From the IMG/VR virus record IMGVR_UViG_3300044691_000591, positions 1 through 64,000 of that record: DNA of 64,000 bases; one strand, written 5' to 3'. This DNA comes from a virus. A program made the position numbers and the translations under genes. Numbering within the stretch: position 1 is the stretch's first letter; every line of letters begins with the position of its first letter. Shown in pieces: positions 22,483 through 29,665 of this stretch. The notes below the pieces were generated by a model. The model was given only the letters and a program-made list of their open reading frames with translations. It searched no databases and was not told where the DNA came from.

Positions 22483-23343
22483 CTACTTGCCGGCGAGCAG
22501 TTCCTGGTACCGGGCGTAGGTCACGGTGATCGGGCCGGGCACGCCCTTCGAGGTCAGCTTCGCCTCGTCGGTCGGCGTTGCGACATGCAGCACGATGGCC
22601 GGACTGGACTCCAGGACCACGAAGTCCCCGGGCCAGGTGGTGCCCTTCGGAACGGTGGTCCGGTCGATGGTGATCATGAGCATCTTGGGCTCCTTCGGGA
22701 GGGCGGGAACAGGGGTCGGCACCGGCTTCGGGGCAGGCGGCTTCGGTGCGGGGGGCTGGGGCTGGAACGACAGGGCCCACGCCTTGAGCTCGGCAGTGCT
22801 GCCCAGGTGGCAGTAGTCGTGATCGACCGTCGCCGCCGAGTACTGGTGGAACAGCCACGGGGTGCTGATGCCGGGCTGTCCCGCGGGGAGACCTGCGGTG
22901 GCGATCCACAGGAAGTCGCCGTAGTAGCCGGTCTTGTCGACGTTGCGCCAGTAGTCGACGTTGCAGTACATGCCGACCGGGTTGTGCGGCAGCTTGCTCT
23001 TGACGTAGCGGAGCCACGCGTCCTTGTAGGCGGCCTGCTGGGACCTCGGCACGCCCGCGTTGGCCGCGTCGTAGCCCTCCCAGTCCAGGCAGGGCATGTC
23101 TCCCGGCTTCCACGCCACCTTCGACAGGAAGAAGTCCGCCTCGGCCTGCACCGAGTTGCCCATGTGCGGATATGCGTATCCGCCCCACGCCAGGTCGTTG
23201 GCCTTGGCGTGGTCCCGCTGGGACTGCCACTCCGGGTTCGTGTAGCCGGTGCCCTCGGTGATCTTCGTGAAGGCGAACGACAGGCCGCTCGTGTCCGGCG
23301 CTGCGGACTGGTACGACGCCCAGTCCTGGCCGTAGATGCCCAT
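22483..23343 (-). CDS. GH25 muramidase endolysin
   Basis: A 286-residue lysin. The GH25 lysozyme domain (residues 1-190) begins GIYGQDWASYQ with catalytic-type Asp7 and has the Asp87-x-Glu89 pair in PCLDWEG. Other landmarks are FAFTKITEGTGY and WGGYAYPH. A Pro/Ala-rich linker (about residues 193-215) leads to a C-terminal domain of about 70 residues, probably for wall binding. It cuts the MurNAc-GlcNAc bond. It overlaps the cysteine-peptidase gene by 1 nt. Confidence 0.92.
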   Translation of the reverse strand: MGIYGQDWASYQSAAPDTSGLSFAFTKITEGTGYTNPEWQSQRDHAKANDLAWGGYAYPHMGNSVQAEADFFLSKVAWKPGDMPCLDWEGYDAANAGVPRSQQAAYKDAWLRYVKSKLPHNPVGMYCNVDYWRNVDKTGYYGDFLWIATAGLPAGQPGISTPWLFHQYSAATVDHDYCHLGSTAELKAWALSFQPQPPAPKPPAPKPVPTPVPALPKEPKMLMITIDRTTVPKGTTWPGDFVVLESSPAIVLHVATPTDEAKLTSKGVPGPITVTYARYQELLAGK

Positions 23344-24221
23344 CAGGCTCCGATCTGGGTCAGCGCTCCCCGCACGGCGGCGGCGACCTGCGCACCGGTG
23401 GGGCCGGTCGGGGTTGGCGTCGGCACCGGGGTGGGTGCGGGCTGCGGCGGCACGATGGCCGGGAAGGGCTTGCCGGTGATCGCGGTGTAGTCCGCGGCCA
23501 GCGCGGTGAGGTCGACGCCGGCGAGGAACTCGGCGCTCTGCAGGTGCTCGGGCCAGATGACGACCCAGGCCTCCTCGACCTCGTGGCGCCAGAAGGCGTC
23601 AGTGAAGGAGGTCTCGGCCGCCCAGGTGATGAACCGCTCGTCGCCACCCAGCGCCCCGGTGCCGGCCGGGCCGTAGCCGCCGGTGATGACGGAGTGGCCG
23701 CCGTCGACCGGCGAGGACCGGACGTAGTCCCAGGGCTGGCCGTTGCCGAACTCGTCCTGGTTGACGTCCAGCACGGTGATGCCGGTCCACACTGACCCGA
23801 AGATCGCGATGGCGGCCTGGACTTCGGCCGCGTTGGTGTGGTTGACCTGCGCGAACCCGACCGCCTTCACGCCGTCGGGGCCGCCGTGGGTGACGAGGTA
23901 CTCCAGGGCGGTCTGGATGTCCATGCCGTCGTCCTGCTGGGGGAAGCCAGGGTTCTGGGTTTTGTAGAACGCCAGGACCTGGTCCTGCGTCGGGTAGTTC
24001 TCCTTGCCCGCGACCGCGGTGACCAGGCGGCGCACGTTCGCCCAGGTCACGGCTACACAGTCGCCGTATTGGTCGTTGCCGAGCATCTGCCAGCCGGACA
24101 GCCGCGCGAGGTAGTCCGCGGCGGTCGGGTGGGTGGGGACCACGCCGGTCAGGGCGCGGGACAGCTGGATCGCCTTGGCGCGCTTCGGGGCCTTGCGGCC
24201 GTAGCGGCGAGTGTGGGTCAT
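23343..24221 (-). CDS. Cysteine-peptidase-like lysin component
   Basis: A 292-residue protein starting MTHTRRYGRKAPKRAKAIQL behind GGAG. The motif LGNDQYGDCVAVTWAN gives a nucleophile-type Cys55, and GGHSVITGGYG gives His176, the pattern of papain/C39-like peptidases that occur in actinophage lysins. A Pro/Thr-rich linker (about residues 248-270) and a short helical end follow. It probably cleaves peptide cross-links together with the GH25 lysin. A processing role in virion assembly is an alternative. Confidence 0.8.
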   Translation of the reverse strand: MTHTRRYGRKAPKRAKAIQLSRALTGVVPTHPTAADYLARLSGWQMLGNDQYGDCVAVTWANVRRLVTAVAGKENYPTQDQVLAFYKTQNPGFPQQDDGMDIQTALEYLVTHGGPDGVKAVGFAQVNHTNAAEVQAAIAIFGSVWTGITVLDVNQDEFGNGQPWDYVRSSPVDGGHSVITGGYGPAGTGALGGDERFITWAAETSFTDAFWRHEVEEAWVVIWPEHLQSAEFLAGVDLTALAADYTAITGKPFPAIVPPQPAPTPVPTPTPTGPTGAQVAAAVRGALTQIGA

Positions 24222-24285
24222 GTACGGCTCCGGGAGAGAAGACAGCAGGGGCTCCCGGGGCGGCGGGTGATCACAGCGTAGCGCT

Positions 24286-24297
24286 GGCACTGTACAA
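24286..24297 (-). promoter_or_regulatory. TTGTACAG motif upstream of the lysis genes
   Basis: On the minus strand this reads TTGTACAGTGCC, 65 nt before the start of the peptidase gene. An 11-of-12 match, TTGTACAGTTCC, lies at 45434-45445 before the rightward head genes. The 237-nt divergent gap (24222-24458) also holds further TGTAC copies at about 24323 and 24487. It may be a late activator or promoter element. Confidence 0.4.
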
Positions 24298-24458
24298 AGT
24301 GGAGTGCTAGGAGTTCATAGCTGTACGTGATGGACAAGAGCGGGATACCGTGACAGGACGGCCACCGCTTCCCCCGAGGCAGGCCCGCGGCGGGCGGCAT
24401 TGGACGGCTCCGGTGCCCCCGCCGCCCCAGGAGCCGAACCGCAGCCGGAGACCAACCC

Positions 24459-25511
24459 ATGCTTGAGCAGCCCAACCGTCTTGATGTGTACGGCTGGTGC
24501 GCCGACCGCACCGCCTGCGGACTCCTCCGCGTCGAACTCCCACTCCTGGCCCTGCGCACGCGCGGCCTGCGCACCGCATTCTCCGGCGAGGCCCTGCCCG
24601 ACCTCGCGCCCCGCGTCCTGATCGGCCAGCGCGTCTGCATGCCCAACCCCGCAGAGACCTGGCAGCGCCTCGCCGCCAGCCGCGGCCGGGACGTCCGGCT
24701 CATAGCCGAGGCCGACGACGACCTCCTGGAGGTCGACCCCAGCTCGCCGGCGTACCCGTTCTACGGATCGCCCGAGGTCCGCGCCCGGCTGCAGGACTGG
24801 CTGCGGGTGGCCGACGCGGTGACGGTGACCACGGAGCCGCTGGCTGAGGCGATGCGCCGGTACACCGCGGCTGAGGTGCACGTGGTCCCCAACTACCTGC
24901 CGGAGTGGCTGCTCCAGCACGAGCGCCCGCGCCGGGTCGACGGCGGCCTCACGATCGGCTGGGGCGGCTCGAACACGCACCGCATGGACTGGGCGGAGTG
25001 CGCGGACCAGGTGCGGCGCTTCTTCGCCCGCGCGCGGCCGGACGTCGAGCTGCACCTGATGGGCGCGGCCCACGAGGACTGTGCGCGGCACGGGCATGCT
25101 GCGGTGTGCGACTGCCCGTGCCACCAGCTGCGGCTGCCTGAGGGCCGGACCCGGTACTCGCCGTGGACCAGTTCGGTGCCGGACTACTGGCGGGCGATCG
25201 ACTACGACGTGATGCTGTGCCCGCTGCGCCCGCACCAGTTCAACAGGTCCAAGTCGAACTTGCGCGTCCTGGAGGCGGCCATGCTGGGCATACCGGTCGT
25301 GGCCAGCGAGTACGGCCCCTACGCCCAGTTCGTTCAGCACGGCGTGACCGGCCTGCTGGTGCGCCGCGATCACGAGTGGGCGCAGCACCTGCGGGCCCTG
25401 GTCGAGGACGAGGCGATGCGCGAGGAGATGGGTGGTGCGGCCCGGCGGCAGGCTGCGGCGTGGACCCTCGAAGGGCACGTCGACGAATGGGCGAAGGTGC
25501 TGGCGCCATGA
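24459..25511 (+). CDS. GT4-type glycosyltransferase
   Basis: A 350-residue protein with a GT-B fold signature. The C-terminal half has LTIGWGGSNTHR, then VELHLMGAAHED, then YDVMLCPLRPHQFNRSKSNL and the donor-binding LEAAMLGIPVVASEYGPY. These match the GT4 family, which transfers a sugar from an activated donor. An unusual Cys/His insertion sits at about residues 208-225 (CARHGH, then CDCPCHQ). It opens a rightward sugar operon and ends with a 4-nt overlap with the next gene. Confidence 0.88.
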   Translation: MLEQPNRLDVYGWCADRTACGLLRVELPLLALRTRGLRTAFSGEALPDLAPRVLIGQRVCMPNPAETWQRLAASRGRDVRLIAEADDDLLEVDPSSPAYPFYGSPEVRARLQDWLRVADAVTVTTEPLAEAMRRYTAAEVHVVPNYLPEWLLQHERPRRVDGGLTIGWGGSNTHRMDWAECADQVRRFFARARPDVELHLMGAAHEDCARHGHAAVCDCPCHQLRLPEGRTRYSPWTSSVPDYWRAIDYDVMLCPLRPHQFNRSKSNLRVLEAAMLGIPVVASEYGPYAQFVQHGVTGLLVRRDHEWAQHLRALVEDEAMREEMGGAARRQAAAWTLEGHVDEWAKVLAP

Positions 25512-26047
25512 GCGGCGGATCTTACGACTACCTCTACTGCCATACCGAGGACCTGTCTGGGCGTCGCGGGACGGTCGAGGAGATGGCGGAGCGGCTCGAA
25601 GGGCTGCCCTATGCCGCTGTGGCTGCCGCCGCTACCCGGCGTGTCCTCACGCTGCTCGCCGACGCGCAGGTCCTCGCGGACCAACTAGCGGCCGTGTGGC
25701 ACGACGTCGAGTGGTGGGACTCGTCCGACAGCACCGAGACCGAGGTGGTGACGTCCACTCAGATATTCGCCATCAGCGCCCCAGTGCCCGAGCTCGTCGG
25801 TAGGCGTCTGGCCATCCATGCAGATCTTCCCGCGCCCTCTGAGCGACGGCGACTACGGAAGTCCGCAGGACTCTCGCAGGCCGAGTTGGCACACATTGTT
25901 GGCGTCACCACTGCCGCCGTTGGCCACTGGGAAACCGGCACCCGCAGCACTCCTCGCGGGCAACTCCTTGACCGGTACGTCGAAGCGCTGCGCAAGTTCC
26001 GGACGCTGGATGCTGCAGCAACCACGGGAGCCGTGACTGATGCCTGA
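25508..26047 (+). CDS. MSGGSYDYLY-type phage protein fused to an XRE HTH
   Basis: A 179-residue protein. The first 75 residues (MSGGSYDYLYCHTEDL, then MAERLEGLPYAAVAAA, then VWHDVEWWDS) match a short conserved phage and prophage family of unknown function. Residues 112-165 form an XRE helix-turn-helix (RKSAGLSQAELAHIVGVTTA, then HWETGTRSTP). An HTH inside the sugar operon could give local regulation. Overlaps of 4 and 8 nt couple it to both neighbours. Confidence 0.75.
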   Translation: MSGGSYDYLYCHTEDLSGRRGTVEEMAERLEGLPYAAVAAAATRRVLTLLADAQVLADQLAAVWHDVEWWDSSDSTETEVVTSTQIFAISAPVPELVGRRLAIHADLPAPSERRRLRKSAGLSQAELAHIVGVTTAAVGHWETGTRSTPRGQLLDRYVEALRKFRTLDAAATTGAVTDA

Positions 26048-26738
26048 CCTGACGATGATCGTGCCCACCCGGGGCAGGCCCGACAACCTGCGCCAGCTCT
26101 GGGCCGCATGGCGCGCCACCTCCAGCAGCTACAGCCTGCTCGTCGCTGTCATCGACACCGACGACCCCGAGCACGACAACTACTGGCGGGTCCGCGACGA
26201 GATCGGCGACGACCCGCACTTCAAGATGGTCGCCGGTCCCCGGCTGCGCCTCGGACCCACCCTCGACCTCGCCGCACGCGAGGCCGCCGACCGCTCCTTC
26301 GCCGTCGGGTTCCTGGGCGACGACCACCGCCCGCGCACCGACGGCTGGGACACCGCCTACCTCGCCGAGCTGCGCCGCCTCGACACGGGCATCGTCTACG
26401 GCGACGACCTCATCCAGCACGAGGCGCTGCCCACCCAGGTCGCCATGACCTCCGACATCATCCGCGCGACCGGCCACATGGTGCCCCCGGGTGCCATTCA
26501 CATGTACCTCGACAATGCGTGGAAGTCCCTCGGCGAGGCCCTGGGTGCCCTGTCGTACCTGCCGCAGGTGGTGGTCGAGCACTGCCATCCCATCGCCGGA
26601 ACCGCCGAATGGGACGCCGGGTACCGCGAGGTCAACGACGGCGCGGTGTACGACTTCGACAAGGCCGTGTTCGAGCAGTGGCAGAGCATCGACCTGCCCC
26701 GCTGGGTCCAGCAGATCAAGGAGTTCCCGCGTGGCTGA
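26040..26738 (+). CDS. GT2/GT-A-like glycosyltransferase
   Basis: A 232-residue protein starting MPDLTMIVPTRGRPDNLRQL, the usual GT-A start. An AVIDTDDPEHDNY segment and AVGFLGDDHRPRTDGWD supply the acidic metal- and nucleotide-sugar-binding residues (Asp-Asp). The C-terminal part carries the acceptor region. It probably transfers a sugar in the same pathway as its neighbours. It is shorter than typical GT2 enzymes but complete. Confidence 0.8.
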   Translation: MPDLTMIVPTRGRPDNLRQLWAAWRATSSSYSLLVAVIDTDDPEHDNYWRVRDEIGDDPHFKMVAGPRLRLGPTLDLAAREAADRSFAVGFLGDDHRPRTDGWDTAYLAELRRLDTGIVYGDDLIQHEALPTQVAMTSDIIRATGHMVPPGAIHMYLDNAWKSLGEALGALSYLPQVVVEHCHPIAGTAEWDAGYREVNDGAVYDFDKAVFEQWQSIDLPRWVQQIKEFPRG

Positions 26739-27345
26739 GCACCGCCTCTACCCGGAGGGCACTGTGCCGCCGGTGTCGACGTTCGAGTTCCACGAGCACC
26801 GCGAGCGGGCACCGCACCTGGAGCAGCCCGTCCACCGGCCGCGCCTCGACAAGGCCCTGGAGTTCATCCTCGACGCCGACGAGCGCAGCGGCCGCCAGCA
26901 GCGCGGATGCGCCACGTCCGTCACCGACCTCGGCTGCGGCGACGGCGGCCTTCTGTCGCTGCTGAAGGATCATGACTTCTGGCCGCGAGGCTACGACTTC
27001 CAGCCCTCGAACGCCGCCGGATGGGCTGAGCGCGGTGTCAGCGCTCAGGCTTTCGACGTCTTCGGCGCAGATCAGCACCGGATCATCTTCGGCGAGATCG
27101 CCGTTACCACCGAGGTCCTGGAGCATCTCGCCGACCCGCACGAGGCCGTCCGGTTCATCGGGCAGATGTCCCGTTACCTGGTCGCATCCTCGCCCTGGAA
27201 CGAGACCCCCGAGTCCCACGATGCCTGTCACGCCTGGGCCTGGGATCAGGACGGCTACCGGGCGCTGATCGAGCAGGGCGGCTTCGCGGTCCTGCGGCAC
27301 GAGACCGTCGGGCAGTTCCAGGTCATCCTGGGAGGCCGCTCGTGA
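26731..27345 (+). CDS. SAM-dependent methyltransferase
   Basis: A 204-residue protein starting at GTG 26731 behind AAGGAG. The class I motif I is VTDLGCGDGGLLSLL (about residues 63-77), followed by an acidic RGYDFQPSN motif II and VTTEVLEHLADP. It may methylate a sugar or its precursor, given the neighbouring glycosyltransferases and epimerase. DNA methylation is less likely, as no target-recognition region is seen. Confidence 0.85.
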   Translation: MAEHRLYPEGTVPPVSTFEFHEHRERAPHLEQPVHRPRLDKALEFILDADERSGRQQRGCATSVTDLGCGDGGLLSLLKDHDFWPRGYDFQPSNAAGWAERGVSAQAFDVFGADQHRIIFGEIAVTTEVLEHLADPHEAVRFIGQMSRYLVASSPWNETPESHDACHAWAWDQDGYRALIEQGGFAVLRHETVGQFQVILGGRS

Positions 27346-28208
27346 GGGCACTCGTAACTGGCCACAGGGGCTTCGTTGGCCGCCACCTCACCACCGCGCT
27401 GATCGAGCGGGGGTGGATCGTCCGGGGCATCGACCTGCTGGACGGCGAGGACGCCCTCGACTTCTTCCGCACCGACAGCACGTACTTCGATCTGGCCGTG
27501 CACTGCGCCGCCACCATCGGCGGCCGTGCAGCCATCGACGGCAGCCCCCTGGCGCTCGGCACCAACCTGGCCCTCGACAGCTGGTACATGCACTGGCTGG
27601 CCAAGACCGGCACACCGCGCGCCGTCTACTTCTCCAGCTCGGCCGCCTACCCGGTCGACCTCCAGCAGCCCGGCGAGATCACCAAGCTGCACGAGTCCGA
27701 CATCGACCCCACCGCGCCGGAGCAGCCCGACGCCACCTACGGGCTGGCCAAGGTGGTCGGCGAGAAGCTGGCCGGGTACGCCGCCGAGCTCGGGTGTCAG
27801 ATCGCCATTCCCAGGCCGTTCAGCGGCTACGGAGAGGACCAGGCACTCGACTACCCGTTCCCCAGCTTCATCGCGCGCGCCCGCCGCCGCGACGACCCGT
27901 TCGAGATCTGGGGCGACGGCAGCTCCACCCGCGACTGGGTACACGTGAGCGACATCGTCGGCGCCACCCTGGCGGCCGTCGACCAGGGCATCACGGGACC
28001 GTTCAACATCGGCTGGGGCCGGGCCACATCGTTCGACGACCTCGCGCGAATCGTCACCAAGCGCGCCGGGTACAGCCCGCTGCTCAAGCACCTCGGTGGC
28101 CAGCCGACCGGCGTGCACCACCGGGTGTCGGACCCGGGCCGGATGCTCGGCTTCTACCAGCCCGCTGTGACATTGGAAGAGGGCGTTCGACGCGCCCTCG
28201 CCGCCTAA
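27342..28208 (+). CDS. NAD-dependent epimerase/dehydratase
   Basis: A 288-residue extended short-chain dehydrogenase. GHRGFVGRHL at residues 7-16 is the Gly-rich cofactor loop. The Ser/Tyr/Lys catalytic set is YFSSSAAYP plus YGLAKVVGEK, and RPFSGYGEDQ and GSSTRDWVHVSDIV follow as in UDP- or GDP-sugar epimerases. It probably makes a nucleotide-sugar donor for the nearby glycosyltransferases. The exact sugar cannot be assigned. Confidence 0.9.
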   Translation: MRALVTGHRGFVGRHLTTALIERGWIVRGIDLLDGEDALDFFRTDSTYFDLAVHCAATIGGRAAIDGSPLALGTNLALDSWYMHWLAKTGTPRAVYFSSSAAYPVDLQQPGEITKLHESDIDPTAPEQPDATYGLAKVVGEKLAGYAAELGCQIAIPRPFSGYGEDQALDYPFPSFIARARRRDDPFEIWGDGSSTRDWVHVSDIVGATLAAVDQGITGPFNIGWGRATSFDDLARIVTKRAGYSPLLKHLGGQPTGVHHRVSDPGRMLGFYQPAVTLEEGVRRALAA

Positions 28209-28224
28209 CCCGAAAGGACACCCC

Positions 28225-28509
28225 ATGCCCGAGCAGCAGCCCAGCGTCGGCCGCATCGTCCACTACGTCAGCTACGGTTCGCCCGTGCGCCCGGATGGGA
28301 CGCAGGCATTCACCTCGCAATGCCGCGCGGCAACGGTCACGGAGGTCGGCGACGGGGGCACCGTGGGCCTGATGGTGGCCAACCCGACCGGCCTGTTCTT
28401 CCACTCGCTCGCCGACGGCGGATCGCCCTACGACGAGTGGGACAGCACCACCGCGCTGGCGGGCGCACAGCCGCAGGGCGGCTCCTGGCACTGGCCCGAG
28501 CGAGTCTGA
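28225..28509 (+). CDS. Conserved phage-type small protein
   Basis: A 94-residue, beta-rich protein starting MPEQQPSVGRIVHYVSYGSP, behind AAAGGA. The pattern VGRIVHYVS, then a middle V-x-G-G-x-V-x-L-x-V, then GGSWHWPERV is found in many actinophage proteins of unknown function. It follows the epimerase by 16 nt. Confidence 0.75.
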   Translation: MPEQQPSVGRIVHYVSYGSPVRPDGTQAFTSQCRAATVTEVGDGGTVGLMVANPTGLFFHSLADGGSPYDEWDSTTALAGAQPQGGSWHWPERV

Positions 28510-28511
28510 CC

Positions 28512-28778
28512 ATGACCGAACTGCCCAAGTGGGCCTGGGACCTCGTTATCGCCGTCCAGAAGCACGAGGACGAACACCCGAAGGGCGGCGCTTGCTTCGA
28601 AGCCGTGCTCGCACCCATCCCCGCAGAGATCCGCGACCAGGCCGCAGCCATCCACTCCTACACGACCGGCACGAGCACGGCCGCCTGGGGGCGCGTGCAC
28701 GCGCAGACGGCTGAGTTCCTGGCGTCAGTCGAAGGCCTTGAGTTCGGTCCGACCATCCCCGGCCGGTCCGGTGGCTGA
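28512..28778 (+). CDS. Small hypothetical protein
   Basis: An 88-residue helical protein starting MTELPKWAWDLVIAVQKHED at ATG 28512. It overlaps the last glycosyltransferase gene by 8 nt. No family recognised beyond similar small phage genes. Confidence 0.65.
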   Translation: MTELPKWAWDLVIAVQKHEDEHPKGGACFEAVLAPIPAEIRDQAAAIHSYTTGTSTAAWGRVHAQTAEFLASVEGLEFGPTIPGRSGG

Positions 28779-29370
28779 CAGCGTGGCGGCGATCATCGCC
28801 GCACACCCGCCCCGCATCCGCAGCGGCCAACTGGCCCGCGCCGTTGCCTCCGTATGGGCGCAGACCCAGCCCGTGACCGAGCTGCACGTCGCCATCGACC
28901 ACGAGCGCGAAGGCGCGCCCGCGACTCGCCAGCGCGCACTCATGGCCGCCACCACCGACTGGGTGGCGTTCCTCGACAGCGACGACTGGTGGTACCCCCA
29001 GCACGTCATGACGCTGCTCGCCGCCGCTCAGAAGACCGGCGCGGACTACCTCTACTCCTACTTCCAGGTCCACGACGACCACGGCACCGAGCAGCCCAGC
29101 TGGGACCCCCTCGGCCACTTCGGCAAGCCGTTCAACCCCGCCGACCCGCACCAGACCACCATCACCACCCTGGTGCGCCGCGATCTCGCCCAAGCAGTCG
29201 GCTTCGCCCAGCCCGGCGAAGGCGGCACCATCGGCGGCCAGCGCGCAGGTGAGGACTGGGAATTCACCCTCGGCTGCCTCGACAAAGGCGCCCACATCGC
29301 CCACGTGCCGCAGCGCACCTGGGCCTGGTGCCACCACGACACCAACACCTCCGGGCTCCCGAGCTGGTGA
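28771..29370 (+). CDS. GT2-family glycosyltransferase
   Basis: A 199-residue protein starting at GTG 28771, with a weak ribosome site and likely coupling to the gene before it. The GT-A core shows PATRQRALMAATTDWVAFLD as a landmark near residues 50-69, with the DxD-like SDDWW motif, then GEDWEFTLGCL and a C-terminal WAWCHHDTNT. It is the last gene of the sugar operon and ends 1 nt before the facing structural gene. Confidence 0.85.
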   Translation: MADSVAAIIAAHPPRIRSGQLARAVASVWAQTQPVTELHVAIDHEREGAPATRQRALMAATTDWVAFLDSDDWWYPQHVMTLLAAAQKTGADYLYSYFQVHDDHGTEQPSWDPLGHFGKPFNPADPHQTTITTLVRRDLAQAVGFAQPGEGGTIGGQRAGEDWEFTLGCLDKGAHIAHVPQRTWAWCHHDTNTSGLPSW

Positions 29371-29371
29371 C

Positions 29372-29659
29372 TCAGCCAGGCTTCACCGTCACCTCGATGC
29401 CCTCGCCGAACTCGCCCCGGTACTGATCCGGGGTCCACGCCCGGCCGCCGGCGAGGAACACCGGGTCCACCCGTGCCCCACCGGCCGCCGCAGCGTCACC
29501 GACCAGCACCCAGCCCACCACCGCCGTGGGCGCGGGCGCCCCCGTGGCCGCCTCGGCGGTAGGCGCCGAGGCCACAGCCAGCAGGCCAACTGTCGCCGGC
29601 GTCAGCGACAGGACGGCCCCGGCCGGCTGCTCCTTCTCTTCACCTGTGATGATCGGCAT
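29372..29659 (-). CDS. Small protein after the tail-fibre gene
   Basis: A 95-residue Ala/Gly/Pro-rich protein starting MPIITGEEKEQPAG and following the fibre gene by 6 nt. Its composition and place suggest a virion-associated accessory protein. No family recognised. Confidence 0.6.
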   Translation of the reverse strand: MPIITGEEKEQPAGAVLSLTPATVGLLAVASAPTAEAATGAPAPTAVVGWVLVGDAAAAGGARVDPVFLAGGRAWTPDQYRGEFGEGIEVTVKPG

Positions 29660-29665
29660 CCCGGG

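Noticed and set aside
16434-24221. An integration boundary with host chromosome near 16.5-20.9 kb
   Set aside because: The XRE/TPR cluster could be host DNA, but phage genes continue on both sides and no repeated att core was found, so it is treated as element cargo.
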